From assembly GCF_030815125.1 (NCBI RefSeq), contig NZ_JAUSWH010000006.1:62001-126000 (forward strand): a DNA stretch of 64,000 bases. The letters run 5' to 3'. The translations under genes were made by a program, and so were the position numbers. Below are positions 35,356 to 44,252 of the stretch, one piece after another. Under the pieces are notes generated by a model. The model had not been told where the DNA came from. It did not search any database and saw nothing but the letters and a program-made list of their open reading frames with translations. This DNA is from Allorhizobium paknamense. Lineage in GTDB: Bacteria; Pseudomonadota; Alphaproteobacteria; Rhizobiales; Rhizobiaceae. Position 1 is the first letter of the stretch. The number at the start of each line of letters is the position of its first letter.

Positions 35356-36019
35356 CGGCCACCAGTTGATAGCCGAGGCCGCGCACGGTGACGATGCGGG
35401 CGGCTGCCCCCTCCAGCTTCTTGCGCAGTCGGCCCACATACAGTTCCACCGCGTTCGGCCCAGCCGATTGTTCAAAGCCGAAAAGCTGATCCAGCAGCTC
35501 TTCCTTGCTGAACACCTTGCCGGGCCGGGAGGCCAGAATTTCCAAAAGCGTGATCTCGCGGCGCTTCAACTGCACTTCCCGCTTGCCGACCTTGACGCTG
35601 CGATTGGCACGATCAAGGCTGACATCGCCGAAATTCAGGATATTGGTGGCGTGGCCGCTGTTTCTGCGGCGCATCAGCACGCGGGCGCGGGCTTCGAGTT
35701 CGCGGAAGTCGAAGGGTTTGACGAGATAATCATCAGCCCCAAGGTCAAGCGCGCCCACCCTGTCATCGATTTCGGAACGCGCCGTCAGCACCAGAACCGG
35801 CACATCCCGCTTGGCGCTGCGCAATCCCTTCAGCACCGAAAACCCGTCGAGGCCCGGCAGCATCACGTCGAGAATGACCAGATCGTATTCGGTGAATTCC
35901 AGGATTTCTGCGGCATGCGCGCCATTGGTCTGCCAATCGACCGTGTGGCCGGCAGACTGAAAGCGCCGACACACGGCCTCGCCGACATCGTGGGTATCTT
36001 CGACCAGCAATATGCGCAT
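35342..36019 (-). CDS. tctD: OmpR-family response regulator (TctD-like)
   Basis: A 225-residue two-domain regulator: a receiver domain (phospho-acceptor Asp51 in LVILDVMLPG, switch Lys in KPFDFRELEAR) and a C-terminal winged helix (VKVGKREVQLKRREITLLEIL ... YVGRLRKKLEGAAARIVTVRGLGYQL). It is divergent from tctC across a 269-bp gap, in which a perfect 8-bp dyad (36145-36152/36163-36170) is a candidate binding region. It presumably activates tctCBA in response to a tricarboxylate sensed by TctE. Confidence 0.93.
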   Translation of the reverse strand: MRILLVEDTHDVGEAVCRRFQSAGHTVDWQTNGAHAAEILEFTEYDLVILDVMLPGLDGFSVLKGLRSAKRDVPVLVLTARSEIDDRVGALDLGADDYLVKPFDFRELEARARVLMRRRNSGHATNILNFGDVSLDRANRSVKVGKREVQLKRREITLLEILASRPGKVFSKEELLDQLFGFEQSAGPNAVELYVGRLRKKLEGAAARIVTVRGLGYQLVADDNG

Positions 36020-36144
36020 GACGGGTGAAACTCGAACGGATTGCAAGCATAAATGCTGACATGTCAGCCGCGTTCGATCAAGAGTCTCAGCAATTTTTAA
36101 CGATGACAGGAGGGTGACAGCAATACGGCATAAGCTGGGCATCA

Positions 36145-36170
36145 CTGCCGGTTCAGAGGAATACCGGCAG
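36145..36170. promoter_or_regulatory. Inverted repeat in the tctD-tctC intergenic region
   Basis: ctgccggt (36145-36152) and accggcag (36163-36170) form a perfect 8-bp dyad with a 10-bp spacer, in the upstream region of tctC. It could be a regulator site or a leader hairpin. Confidence 0.4.
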
Positions 36171-36288
36171 ACCGGGGAGGGTATTCCGGAACGAGCATGG
36201 CTTGTGTTTGACGCGCTGACCGACGGTTTGCGCGGCGGATGCGTGTGGCTTTCGGACCCTCTTTGTCTGAGACAATTGGGAGGAACGC

Positions 36289-37260
36289 ATGAACAGAATT
36301 TTCACGAGCCTTGCTGCCGGCGCGGCACTCATGGTCATCCAGGCGGGTGTGGCCATGGCGGAGCCCTCAAAGCCCGAATGCCTTGCTGGCGCAAAGCCAG
36401 GCGGCGGTTTCGATCTGACCTGCCGCCTGGCAGCCAATAGCCTGCTGGAAGCCAAGGAAATCTCCCGCCCCATGGTCGTCACCTATATGGAAGGTGGCGT
36501 CGGCGCGGTGGCCTATAACCATATGATCGGCAAACGCGGCAAGGATGGCAATGTTATCTCGGCTGCGTCTTCCGGCTCGGCGCTTTTGATCGCCCAGGGC
36601 AAGTTCGGCCAGTATGATGAGACGGCAGTGCGCTGGCTGGGCGCCCTTGGCGCGGATTACGGCGTTTTGGTCGTGTCGGCCAACTCTCCCTACAAGACCC
36701 TTGGCGAACTGGTTGAGGCTTATAAGGCCGATCCGACCGGCTTTGCCATTGCCGGTGGCGGAGCCGTCGGTTCGCAGGACTGGATGAAGGGTTCGCTTTT
36801 GGCAAAGGCGGCAGGTCAAGAGCCGAAGAAAATGCGCTATGTGGCGCTGGAGGGTGGCGGAGCCGTGCTGACGGCGCTGGAAGGCGGCCATGTGAAGGTG
36901 GGCTCCGGTGATGCTGCGGAAATGGTCAAGCACCATACGGCAGGCAAGGTACGCATTCTGGCCGTGATGGCGCCTGAGCGGCTGCCGGGAGAATTGTCGA
37001 GCGTGCCGACCGCCAAGGAACAGGGCTTCGACATCGACTGGCCGGTATGGCGCGGTTACTACGTCGGCAAGGATGTTTCCGATGCCGATTACCAATGGTG
37101 GACCCAGGCTTTCGAAAAGATCTCCAAGACGCCTGAATTTGCCAAGGAGCGTGAAGCGCGTGGCCTTTTTGAATTCACCTTGGTTGGCGATGCTTTCCAG
37201 GAGCGCGTGAAGCAGGACGTGGCTCGCTTCAAGATCCTCGCCAAGGAAGCGGGAATGTAA
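36289..37260 (+). CDS. tctC: Tripartite tricarboxylate transporter, binding protein
   Basis: A 323-residue periplasmic binding protein of the TTT (TctC/Bug) family with signal peptide MNRIFTSLAAGAALMVIQAGVAMA-EPS. GAKPGGGFDLTCRLAANSL, YMEGGVGAVAYNHM, and VWRGYYVGKDVSDADYQWW are typical. It captures citrate-like acids and delivers them to TctAB. First gene of tctCBA; ribosome site GGGAGG precedes ATG 36289. Confidence 0.94.
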   Translation: MNRIFTSLAAGAALMVIQAGVAMAEPSKPECLAGAKPGGGFDLTCRLAANSLLEAKEISRPMVVTYMEGGVGAVAYNHMIGKRGKDGNVISAASSGSALLIAQGKFGQYDETAVRWLGALGADYGVLVVSANSPYKTLGELVEAYKADPTGFAIAGGGAVGSQDWMKGSLLAKAAGQEPKKMRYVALEGGGAVLTALEGGHVKVGSGDAAEMVKHHTAGKVRILAVMAPERLPGELSSVPTAKEQGFDIDWPVWRGYYVGKDVSDADYQWWTQAFEKISKTPEFAKEREARGLFEFTLVGDAFQERVKQDVARFKILAKEAGM

Positions 37261-37326
37261 ACCCTTCTGCTCCCGGCGCCTCTGGTCCGGGAGCTTTCCC
37301 ATTTTCATCTTCAAAGGGTGACAGCC

Positions 37327-37797
37327 ATGTCGGACCTTCCTACACCGTCCTCGGCTTCGAGGCGGCTTGTCGGCCGTATCTCGGCCATATGCCTGCTGGC
37401 GCTCGCCGCCGCTTACGGCATTGGCGGCAGCATGATCGAATATGCCTTTGCTTCCGACCCGCTAGGGCCTCGGGTGTTTCCCGTCGCGCTGGCCGTGGTG
37501 CTGGCGGGGCTCAGCCTGTTTTACCTCAAATCACCCGGCTGGGCGGAGGGCTTTCCCTCCGGTACCCTTCTGCTGCGCATTTTGAGCGTCCCCGCGCTTT
37601 TGGTCGTTTCCGTGCTGTTGTTCGAGCCAGCGGGCTTTGCAGTCTCCGTCTTTGTTCTGACCTTCGGCACCGGCATCATCTTCGGCGCGCCCTGGCTGAA
37701 ATCACTGATCGGCGCGGCGGGTCACGCCGCACTCTGGTGGGTGGTGTTTTCGCTGCTGCTCGAAGTCTATCTGCCGGCCGGCAATTGGTTTGGCTGA
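37327..37797 (+). CDS. tctB: Tripartite tricarboxylate transporter, small membrane subunit
   Basis: A 156-residue protein with four membrane helices of the TctB family (VGRISAICLLALAAAYGIGG, GPRVFPVALAVVLAGLSLFYL, ILSVPALLVVSVLLFEPAGFAVSVFVLTF, HAALWWVVFSLLLEVYLP). ATG at 37327 is chosen because AAAGGGTG lies ~7 nt upstream; a GTG at 37318 overlaps that site. A small hairpin (agccgc/gcggct at 37841-37855) lies in the 89-bp gap before tctA and may set the subunit ratio. Confidence 0.9.
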   Translation: MSDLPTPSSASRRLVGRISAICLLALAAAYGIGGSMIEYAFASDPLGPRVFPVALAVVLAGLSLFYLKSPGWAEGFPSGTLLLRILSVPALLVVSVLLFEPAGFAVSVFVLTFGTGIIFGAPWLKSLIGAAGHAALWWVVFSLLLEVYLPAGNWFG

Positions 37798-37886
37798 GGC
37801 CCCTGCCTGTCTCCTTGTTTTGATGGATTTCCTGAAGGAGAGCCGCTCTGCGGCTTTCCCGGAAATGCTGTAGGAAGGAAAATCCT

Positions 37887-39398
37887 ATGAGTTTTGATTA
37901 TCTCTGGCAGGGTTTTGCCGTGGCCTTGACCTGGCAAAACCTGCTGATCGGCTTTATCGGCTGCTTCTTCGGCACCATGGTCGGTGCGCTGCCCGCCATC
38001 GGCCCGATCAACGGCATCGCGCTTTTGATGCCCATCGCCTATTCCATGGGGCTTCCGGCTGAAAGCACCATGATCCTGCTGGCCGCCGTCTATTGCGGGG
38101 CGGAATATGGCGGGCGCATCTCGTCCATCCTGCTCAACGTGCCCGGCGATGCCGGGGCGGTGATGACCGCCATGGATGGCTATCCCATGGCAAAGCAGGG
38201 CAGGGCGGGCGAGGCGCTGGCGCTGTCCGGCATCGCCTCCTTCGTTGGCGGTATTCTGGGGGTGATTGGGCTTGCCTTCTTCGCACCCATGCTGGCAGGA
38301 CTCGCCATCGGCTTCGGCCCGGCGGAATATTTCGTGCTGATGATCTTCGCCTTCGCGACACTCGGCTCCATGGTGGGCAGCGATCCGGCCAAGACGCTGA
38401 TCGGCTGCACGCTTGGCCTGATGCTGGCAACCGTGGGTCTCGATGCGACATCGGGAGCTTATCGCTTTACCTTCAACGAGCCGGAACTCGGCGACGGCAT
38501 CGAATTCGTGACGCTGGTGATCGGACTGTTCTCGATCTCGGAAGCGCTGATCATTCTGGAACATCAAAACAGTGGCGTCACTGTCATTCGCGAACTTGGC
38601 CGTATGACGGCGCGGGCCAGCGATCTCGTCAAATCCATCGGGGCGACCCTGCGCGGTTCTGTGATTGGCTTCGTGGTCGGCGTGCTACCGGGTACGGGGG
38701 CCTCTGTGTCCAGTGCGGTGTCCTACACGACAGAAAAGCGCTTTTCCGATAGCGAAGGCACGTTCGGCAAGGGTGACGTGCGCGGGCTGGCCGCTCCCGA
38801 GGCGGCCAATAACGCCACCGCCTGCGGGGCCTTCGTGCCGATGCTGACGCTGGGCATTCCGGGTTCCGGCACTACGGCGGTCATGCTGGGGGCGCTGATG
38901 CTCTACAATATCCAGCCCGGTCCGATGCTTCTCAATGAACGGCCGGAAATCGTCGGCGGTCTGGTGGCTTCGCTGTTCATCGGCAACTTCATCCTGCTGG
39001 CGCTGAACCTGCCGCTGGTGCAGATCTTCGCCCGCGTGCTGACTGTGCCGAACTGGCTGCTGGTGCCCGGCATTCTGGTGCTCTCCATCGTTGGCGTCTA
39101 TTCCACCCATGCCTCCGTCTTTGCCATTTTCCTGATGCTCGGCATCGGCATGCTGGGCTGGCTGCTGCGCAAGGCCGGTTTCGACATGGCGCCGATCATC
39201 CTCGGCTTCGTGCTGGGACGGGTGATGGAAGTGAACCTGCGCAATGCGCTGGCAATCAGCGGCGGCGATGTCTCGATCCTGTTCAGCAGCACCATCAGCA
39301 TTGTGCTCTGGGTTCTGGCGGCAGCCGTTGCCATTCTGCCCTTCTGGCTGTCGCGCCGTGCACGCCGCCGTGCAACCGCCATTTCGGGCAATGCGTAA
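37887..39398 (+). CDS. tctA: Tripartite tricarboxylate transporter, large permease subunit
   Basis: A 503-residue, ~11-12-helix permease of the TctA family, which moves the carboxylate with sodium or protons. Signature segments are GTMVGALPAIGPINGIALLMP, AEYGGRISSILLNVPGDAGAVMT, and the second-repeat AANNATACGAFVPMLTLGIPGSGTTAVMLGAL. The GIPGSGTTA loop is highly conserved. Last gene of the operon; hairpin arms split by a repeat follow it. Confidence 0.95.
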   Translation: MSFDYLWQGFAVALTWQNLLIGFIGCFFGTMVGALPAIGPINGIALLMPIAYSMGLPAESTMILLAAVYCGAEYGGRISSILLNVPGDAGAVMTAMDGYPMAKQGRAGEALALSGIASFVGGILGVIGLAFFAPMLAGLAIGFGPAEYFVLMIFAFATLGSMVGSDPAKTLIGCTLGLMLATVGLDATSGAYRFTFNEPELGDGIEFVTLVIGLFSISEALIILEHQNSGVTVIRELGRMTARASDLVKSIGATLRGSVIGFVVGVLPGTGASVSSAVSYTTEKRFSDSEGTFGKGDVRGLAAPEAANNATACGAFVPMLTLGIPGSGTTAVMLGALMLYNIQPGPMLLNERPEIVGGLVASLFIGNFILLALNLPLVQIFARVLTVPNWLLVPGILVLSIVGVYSTHASVFAIFLMLGIGMLGWLLRKAGFDMAPIILGFVLGRVMEVNLRNALAISGGDVSILFSSTISIVLWVLAAAVAILPFWLSRRARRRATAISGNA

Positions 39399-39444
39399 GC
39401 ACTCTCGCCAGCAACTGGCAACGACGTCTGTGTGAGGAGATTAG

Positions 39445-39569
39445 GCCTTTCCGGTCTTAGAGCGTCGATCTGGTTGAAGCAGATCGGCGCTCTAAGGCTT
39501 TAAATCTGCTGCATAATTTTTGCCTTCAATCGCTTCCGATTTAAGGAATTAGGCAGTAGCCGGAAAGGC
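39445..39569. repeat. Family B repeat inserted between hairpin arms after tctA
   Basis: gcctttccgg (39445-39454) and ccggaaaggc (39560-39569) are a perfect 10-bp inverted pair about 105 bp apart. Between them are a palindrome ttagagcg...cgctctaa (39457-39495) and the ctgcataattt module (39499-39560) that recurs at 14955. The simplest reading is a repeat element lodged in the loop of a pre-existing hairpin. Confidence 0.75.
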
Positions 39570-39683
39570 TGTGATAACCATATATTTTTACCCTGCCCGA
39601 ACAATTCTGGGCCGATCAACGCGCAAAGATTGACCTGTTTGGAACCCTGATTATAGCTAACAAAGGGTAAACAGGGGAACGTT

Positions 39684-40784
39684 ATGCGGTTTTACTTCCT
39701 GGATGGGGTCAGGGGCATCGCAGCACTTACGGTTGCGCTCTATCATTTCACGCAGCACAGCAATCTGGCGGTTGCGCCACTTGCCTATTTCGCCGTCGAT
39801 CTGTTTTTCGTGCTCAGCGGTTTCGTTATCGCCTTCAGCTATGAGCAGAAGATATTGAACGGCCTGTCTTTTTCGTCGTTCATGACACAGAGGGCGATCC
39901 GGCTTTATCCGCTGTTTCTCATCGGGCTCATTCTCGGCACAGCCTTTCTGCTGGTGGAATGCAGCCTGGGGCTGACGACCGCGGATCAAGGCCAGATTCT
40001 TCTGGGTTCAGCCGTGAACCTGCTTTATGTGCCGTTTCTGAACAGCAACAGCGTCACCATGTTCGGTGACGTGGTGACGGGAGCGATTTTTCCCGCCAAT
40101 GATCCGGCCTGGTCGCTGTTCTTCGAGTTGGCGGTCAACATCGCGTTCTTCTTTGCGTTGAAGATCGGGCGCTGGCCGCTTTACATCGCCACGGCTGCGG
40201 TGTTTGCCGTGTTTCTGCGGCTTTGCCTGCTGGACAAGGGCGGCTTGGGTTGGGGGGCGGATAATATTCTCTACGGCGTGCCCCGCGTGCTGGCGGGTTT
40301 CTTTGCCGGCGTTTGTGTCTGGCATTTTCTGCGCAGCGGGCGGCTTGCCTGGAGCTATGGCTGGATTGGCCGTTTTTCTCTTCCCGTCGCGTTGGCAATC
40401 ATCGCCTTTTTCCTGACGGTCAGCTTCTGGCCCTATGACGGGCGGCGGGTGTTCACGCTTGCTGTCGCCGCAGCGCCCTTTCTGGTGCTGGCGGGCGCGA
40501 AAGTTTCGCTGCCGCGCCTTGATGGTTTTTTCAGCTGGCTCGGAGCCCTGTCCTATCCGGTTTACTGCCTGCATTTCCCGATGATGCATCTCACCAATGT
40601 GGTGCTGCATCAGACAGGCAGCACGCTGGCCTGGTGGCATGTGGCGCTGGGGCTTGCGGCCACCATTGCGCTCTCGCAACTGGCGCTGGTGTATTGGGAT
40701 GCGCCGCTGCGGACCCAACTGCGCCGCCTGCTAGAGCATTTCCAGGAAAAGTGGCGTCACGGTTTTCCGTCTGGAAATGCTTAA
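39684..40784 (+). CDS. Membrane acyltransferase family 3 (OafA-like)
   Basis: A 366-residue polytopic membrane protein of the acyltransferase_3 family, which O-acylates surface sugars or lipids. MRFYFLDGVRGIAALTVALYHF carries the catalytic H near residue 21; SAYRR-like motifs follow (FSYEQKILNGLSFSSFMTQRAIRLYPLF) and ~10 helices are predicted, ending with LGALSYPVYCLHFPMMHL. The final 17 residues and the TAA stop are encoded by a family C repeat starting at 40731, so the original C-terminus was probably different. It stands alone. Confidence 0.9.
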   Translation: MRFYFLDGVRGIAALTVALYHFTQHSNLAVAPLAYFAVDLFFVLSGFVIAFSYEQKILNGLSFSSFMTQRAIRLYPLFLIGLILGTAFLLVECSLGLTTADQGQILLGSAVNLLYVPFLNSNSVTMFGDVVTGAIFPANDPAWSLFFELAVNIAFFFALKIGRWPLYIATAAVFAVFLRLCLLDKGGLGWGADNILYGVPRVLAGFFAGVCVWHFLRSGRLAWSYGWIGRFSLPVALAIIAFFLTVSFWPYDGRRVFTLAVAAAPFLVLAGAKVSLPRLDGFFSWLGALSYPVYCLHFPMMHLTNVVLHQTGSTLAWWHVALGLAATIALSQLALVYWDAPLRTQLRRLLEHFQEKWRHGFPSGNA

Positions 40785-40835
40785 AAACAAAGAATGAGAC
40801 CGCTTCAGTCTTTCACGGAAACACTGAAGCGGTCC
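40731..40835. repeat. Family C repeat copy overlapping the acyltransferase 3' end
   Basis: ctagagcatttccaggaaaa begins a palindrome that ends gtctggaaatgc; a second stem gcttcagt.../actgaagc follows at ~40801-40832. Same architecture as 25221-25325. The in-frame stop TAA of the acyltransferase lies in the right half of the first palindrome. Confidence 0.88.
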
Positions 40836-40867
40836 AACGCGGTATCGTTGACGGACTGCGTGAAGGT

Positions 40868-42082
40868 TCAGGCGCTTGCCAGACGCGGCGGCGCCCAGTC
40901 CGGGAAGGGGTCTTTCAGGTTGCGCCAGCGTTCTGGCGTGAAAGCCTCGGCGTCAACGAGGCAGGCATCCAACTGTTCGGTGATTTCGTCTTCGTCCATG
41001 GGTTCCATGCCGATGAAGACGATTTCCTGCCGCCGGTCGCCCCAGATCGGGTCCATATAGGGATCGATAGCCCGCAGAAATCCCTGATCCTGCGGCCATT
41101 GCTGGCGAGGTACGGAAGACCACCACAGCCCCATGCGGCCTGTGCGCACCAGCGGCCCGGCCTGACTGATTTCGCCGACATGATGAGGGCGGGTTGCCAG
41201 CCAGAAAAAGCCTTTGGCACGGATCACGCCCGGCCAGGACTGATCGATAAACGCCTGGAATCGTGCCGGATGAAAGGGTCGCCTGGCCTTGTAGACGAAG
41301 GAGCGGATGCCGTATTCCTCGGTTTCCGGCACATGGTCCTTGAAGCCGTGCAACTCCTTGAACCAGAGCGGGTGCGTTTCCGCCCGGCCCAGATCGAAGC
41401 TGCCGGTGCCAAGAATGGCGGCAGGCTCGATCATGCCGAAATCGGTCTCGATCAGCCGGGCATCGGCATTGAGCCCGTGAATGATTTTGCGCGCGGCATC
41501 CCGCTGTTCCGGCGTGGCTGTGCCCACCTTGTTCAGAACCACGACATCGGCAAATTCGATCTGTTCGACGAGAAGATCGACCAGCGTGCGGTTATCGTCA
41601 TCCCCGGCGGTTTCGCCGCGATCCGCCAGGAAGTCGGTGGAGCTATAGTCTCGCAACAGATTGGCCGCATCCACCACCGTGACCATGGTATCCAGCGCGG
41701 CAATATCGGAAAGGCTGTGGCCGTCCTCATCCCGGAATTCGAAAGTCGTGGCAATCGGCAGCGGTTCGGCAATGCCGGTTGCCTCGATCAGCAGATAATC
41801 GAACCGGCCGGAGGCGGCAATCGCCCGCACTTCTGTGAGCAGATCCTCGCGCAGCGTGCAGCAGATGCAGCCATTGCTCATTTCCACCAATTGCTCATGG
41901 GTGCGCGACAGATTGGCTCCTCCGTCCCGAACCAGCGCCGCATCGATATTCACCTCGCTCATATCGTTGACGATCACCGCCACCTTCAGTCCGGCGCGAT
42001 TGTGCAGCACATGGTTCAGCAGCGTGGTCTTTCCGGCTCCGAGAAAGCCGGAGAGCACGGTCACGGGCAGTTTCTTCACCAT
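40868..42082 (-). CDS. CobW/ZigA-type zinc-linked GTPase (metallochaperone)
   Basis: A 404-residue G3E P-loop GTPase. Walker [14 protein letters not shown] (~12-24), the metal-binding CxCC in [18 protein letters not shown] for guanine specificity, and a C-terminal CobW_C domain ([19 protein letters not shown] ... [10 protein letters not shown]). A Zur-box-like sequence lies 55 bp upstream of the ATG and the znu/zur genes are adjacent, so it is most likely a zinc-starvation metallochaperone (ZigA/YeiR-like) rather than the cobalt chelatase partner CobW. The ATG at 42080-42082 has AAGGAG 6 nt upstream; an ATG two codons earlier has none. Confidence 0.9.
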   Translation of the reverse strand: MVKKLPVTVLSGFLGAGKTTLLNHVLHNRAGLKVAVIVNDMSEVNIDAALVRDGGANLSRTHEQLVEMSNGCICCTLREDLLTEVRAIAASGRFDYLLIEATGIAEPLPIATTFEFRDEDGHSLSDIAALDTMVTVVDAANLLRDYSSTDFLADRGETAGDDDNRTLVDLLVEQIEFADVVVLNKVGTATPEQRDAARKIIHGLNADARLIETDFGMIEPAAILGTGSFDLGRAETHPLWFKELHGFKDHVPETEEYGIRSFVYKARRPFHPARFQAFIDQSWPGVIRAKGFFWLATRPHHVGEISQAGPLVRTGRMGLWWSSVPRQQWPQDQGFLRAIDPYMDPIWGDRRQEIVFIGMEPMDEDEITEQLDACLVDAEAFTPERWRNLKDPFPDWAPPRLASA

Positions 42083-42136
42083 TGTCATCTCCTTGGGTGC
42101 AGGGCGGGTCGGAGAGGTCTCACTCCAATCCACCTT

Positions 42137-42155
42137 AATGTAATAACATAACATA
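42137..42155. promoter_or_regulatory. Zur-box candidate upstream of the CobW-type gene
   Basis: Read on the minus strand, TATGTTATGTTATTACATT matches the candidate in the znuA/znuC region at 16 of 19 positions. It lies between the znuA terminator and the GTPase start. Confidence 0.7.
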
Positions 42156-42164
42156 TTCGGGTCT

Positions 42165-42197
42165 GAAAAAAGCAGGCTTCGCCTTACCGCCTGCTTC
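42165..42197 (-). terminator. Intrinsic terminator of znuA
   Basis: On the minus strand agcaggc (42095-42089 region, complement of 42089-42095) pairs with gcctgct (complement of 42171-42177) and is followed by a run of six T. It separates znuA from the GTPase gene transcribed in the same direction. Confidence 0.8.
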
Positions 42198-42215
42198 TTC
42201 CGGTTCTTCAGTTCT

Positions 42216-43217
42216 TCAGTTTTTCAGGCACTTGACCAGATTGTCAGCCAGTTGCCGCATCAAGGTGGGGTAAAGGTCCGGCCCATCCTTCAGGTCGGCG
42301 CCCAGCGGGTCCAGCACGCCGGTCTTTGCATCTGTCCCCTCAGCCACCACCTTGATCAGCTTCGGCGGAAATTGCGGCTCGGCAAAAATGCAGGTGGCCT
42401 TCAGCGACTTCACCTTGGCATGGATCTCTGCCACCCGCTCGGCACCGGGCGCCGTTTCGGGGCTGACGGTGATGGAGCCTGCAACGCTGACCGGGTAGTG
42501 ATGCTCGAAATACTGATAGGCATCGTGGAAGACGATGAAGGGCTTGTCCTTCACCGGTTGCAGCTTGGTCTTCAATTCCGCATCCAGGCCATCCAGCGTC
42601 TTTTCGAAGGAGGCGAGGTTCTGGCGATACTGGTCGGCATGGGCGGGGTCCTTGCTGGCCAGCGTGTCCGCCACTGTCTTTGCAATGATGCGGGCATTGT
42701 CCGGGTCCAGCCAGACATGCATGTCCATGCCCTCATGACCATGATCGTCATGACCATGATCGGCGTGGGCATCATGCGCATGCTCCTTATGCGCCCCATG
42801 ATCATGGCCGGCCTCTTCATGCTCATCATCATGGGCATCGAAGGCTCCGCCTTCACGATAGGGCAACAGGGTCAGGCCCGGGGCTTCGGCCAGGGACACA
42901 ACGGTGGCCTTGGAGGCCAGGGCATCGAGCGGCTTGTCGAGAAAGCTTTCCAGTCCGGGACCGATCCAGAAAATCACATCCGCCTTTTCCAGCGCGCGGG
43001 CTTTGGAGGGCTTGAGGCTATAGCTGTGGGGAGAGCCAGCGCCTTCCACCAGGAGATCAGGCTTGCCGACACCCTGCATCACCGCGGCGACGATAGAATG
43101 CAGCGGCTTGACCGAGGCCACTACCTCAGCTTGCGCCAAGGCAAGACCCGGAAAGGCAAGGCTTGGTAGGGCAAAGCTGAAAACACCGGCCAGAACAGCA
43201 TATCGGAAGGAAAACAT
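42216..43217 (-). CDS. znuA: Zinc ABC transporter, periplasmic binding protein
   Basis: A 333-residue zinc-binding protein. Signal peptide [20 protein letters not shown]...[17 protein letters not shown] carries the first zinc His, and [16 protein letters not shown] the second, with a His/Asp/Glu-rich acquisition loop between (residues ~130-165, rich in DH, HD and EH pairs). [12 protein letters not shown] supplies the third ligand. The ATG at 43215-43217 follows GAGGTG; a GTG four codons upstream overlaps that site. It is divergent from znuC over a Zur-box-like dyad. Confidence 0.95.
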   Translation of the reverse strand: MFSFRYAVLAGVFSFALPSLAFPGLALAQAEVVASVKPLHSIVAAVMQGVGKPDLLVEGAGSPHSYSLKPSKARALEKADVIFWIGPGLESFLDKPLDALASKATVVSLAEAPGLTLLPYREGGAFDAHDDEHEEAGHDHGAHKEHAHDAHADHGHDDHGHEGMDMHVWLDPDNARIIAKTVADTLASKDPAHADQYRQNLASFEKTLDGLDAELKTKLQPVKDKPFIVFHDAYQYFEHHYPVSVAGSITVSPETAPGAERVAEIHAKVKSLKATCIFAEPQFPPKLIKVVAEGTDAKTGVLDPLGADLKDGPDLYPTLMRQLADNLVKCLKN

Positions 43218-43246
43218 ACGGGTCAGCACCTCAGGTCTTGTACAGG

Positions 43247-43265
43247 AATGTTACTTTATTACATT
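43247..43265. promoter_or_regulatory. Zur-box candidate in the znuA-znuC intergenic region
   Basis: AATGTTACTTTATTACATT is a dyad (AATGT...ACATT arms with partial inner symmetry). It is in the 114-bp gap between the divergent znuA and znuC starts, where one Zur site could control both. Confidence 0.75.
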
Positions 43266-43331
43266 GGTTGCGTAACGCTATAACGTGTGTCATAGGCTGA
43301 TGCAAGTTTCTTTCCCGGAGGCCTTCCACCC

Positions 43332-44252
43332 TTGTCCGCAAGCTTCGGCAAACCGCTGGTAACGCTCACCAATGCCGGCCTTCAACGGGAGGGCCGCTGG
43401 CTGGTGCGCGGCGTGGACCTGACGGTGCATGCGGGCGAGATCATTACGTTGATCGGCCCGAATGGCTCGGGAAAATCCACCACGGCAAAGCTTTCCATAG
43501 GCATTCTCAAACCCGACGAGGGCAGGGCGGAACGCAGCGCGGGTGTAAAAATCGGCTATGTGCCGCAAAAGCTTGCGGTAGATCGAACCATGCCGCTGAC
43601 CGTGCGGCGCATGATGACGCTGACGGCAAAGCTCTCTGCCACCGAGATCGGGGCGGCGCTTGAGGCTGTCGGTGTACCGCATCTGGCGGAGGCCGAAGTG
43701 CACCGGCTTTCCGGTGGTGAGTTTCAGCGCGCGCTTCTGGCGAGGGCCATTGCCCTGACGCCGGATCTGCTGGTGCTGGACGAGCCGGTTCAAGGGGTGG
43801 ATTTCGCCGGTGAAATTGCGCTCTATGACCTTATTTCCCGCATTCGCCGCGAAAGCGGCTGCGGCGTGCTGCTGATTTCCCACGACCTGCATCTGGTCAT
43901 GGCCGAAACCGATACGGTGATCTGCCTGAACGGTCATGTCTGCTGCCGGGGCACGCCGCAAAGCGTCAGCCGCAGCGAGGAATATCAGCGGCTGTTCGGT
44001 GCGGCGGCGGCACGCACGCTGGCGGTTTACAATCATCAGCACGACCATACCCATCTGCCGGATGGCCGGGTGCTGCATCAGGACGGGTCGATCACCGATC
44101 ACTGCCACCCGGGCGACGGTCATCATCATGACCATCCTGGTAATGCTCATCATCATGACCATCCTGGTAATGCTCATCATCATGACCATCCCCATCCCCA
44201 TCATCATGATGGCCATGGGCACGATCACGGACCGGAGCATCGCCATGGATGA
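43332..44252 (+). CDS. znuC: Zinc ABC transporter, ATPase with His-rich tail
   Basis: A 306-residue ABC ATPase. Walker A GPNGSGKST (42-50), Q-loop GYVPQKL, signature LSGGEFQRALLARA, Walker B LLVLDEP and switch His in LLISHDLHLV. The length exceeds the ~250-residue family norm because of a C-terminal tail (~240-306) with three HHHDHPGNAHHHDHP-like repeats and many His/Asp residues, likely a zinc-binding sensor or buffer. The DNA of the tail is a 27-bp tandem repeat. TTG at 43332 is the start, GGAGG 11 nt upstream. The end overlaps znuB by 8 bp. Confidence 0.94.
   Translation: MSASFGKPLVTLTNAGLQREGRWLVRGVDLTVHAGEIITLIGPNGSGKSTTAKLSIGILKPDEGRAERSAGVKIGYVPQKLAVDRTMPLTVRRMMTLTAKLSATEIGAALEAVGVPHLAEAEVHRLSGGEFQRALLARAIALTPDLLVLDEPVQGVDFAGEIALYDLISRIRRESGCGVLLISHDLHLVMAETDTVICLNGHVCCRGTPQSVSRSEEYQRLFGAAAARTLAVYNHQHDHTHLPDGRVLHQDGSITDHCHPGDGHHHDHPGNAHHHDHPGNAHHHDHPHPHHHDGHGHDHGPEHRHG
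44119..44200 (+). repeat. 27-bp tandem repeat coding for the ZnuC His-rich tail
   Basis: catcatcatgaccatcctgg plus taatgct is repeated in tandem from ~44122, about 2.5-3 copies, giving HHHDHPGNA repeats in the protein. Such repeats expand or contract by slippage. Confidence 0.85.

Noticed and set aside
40634..42151. A 505-residue plus-strand open frame across the CobW-type gene
   Set aside because: Antisense of a gene with complete GTPase motifs.
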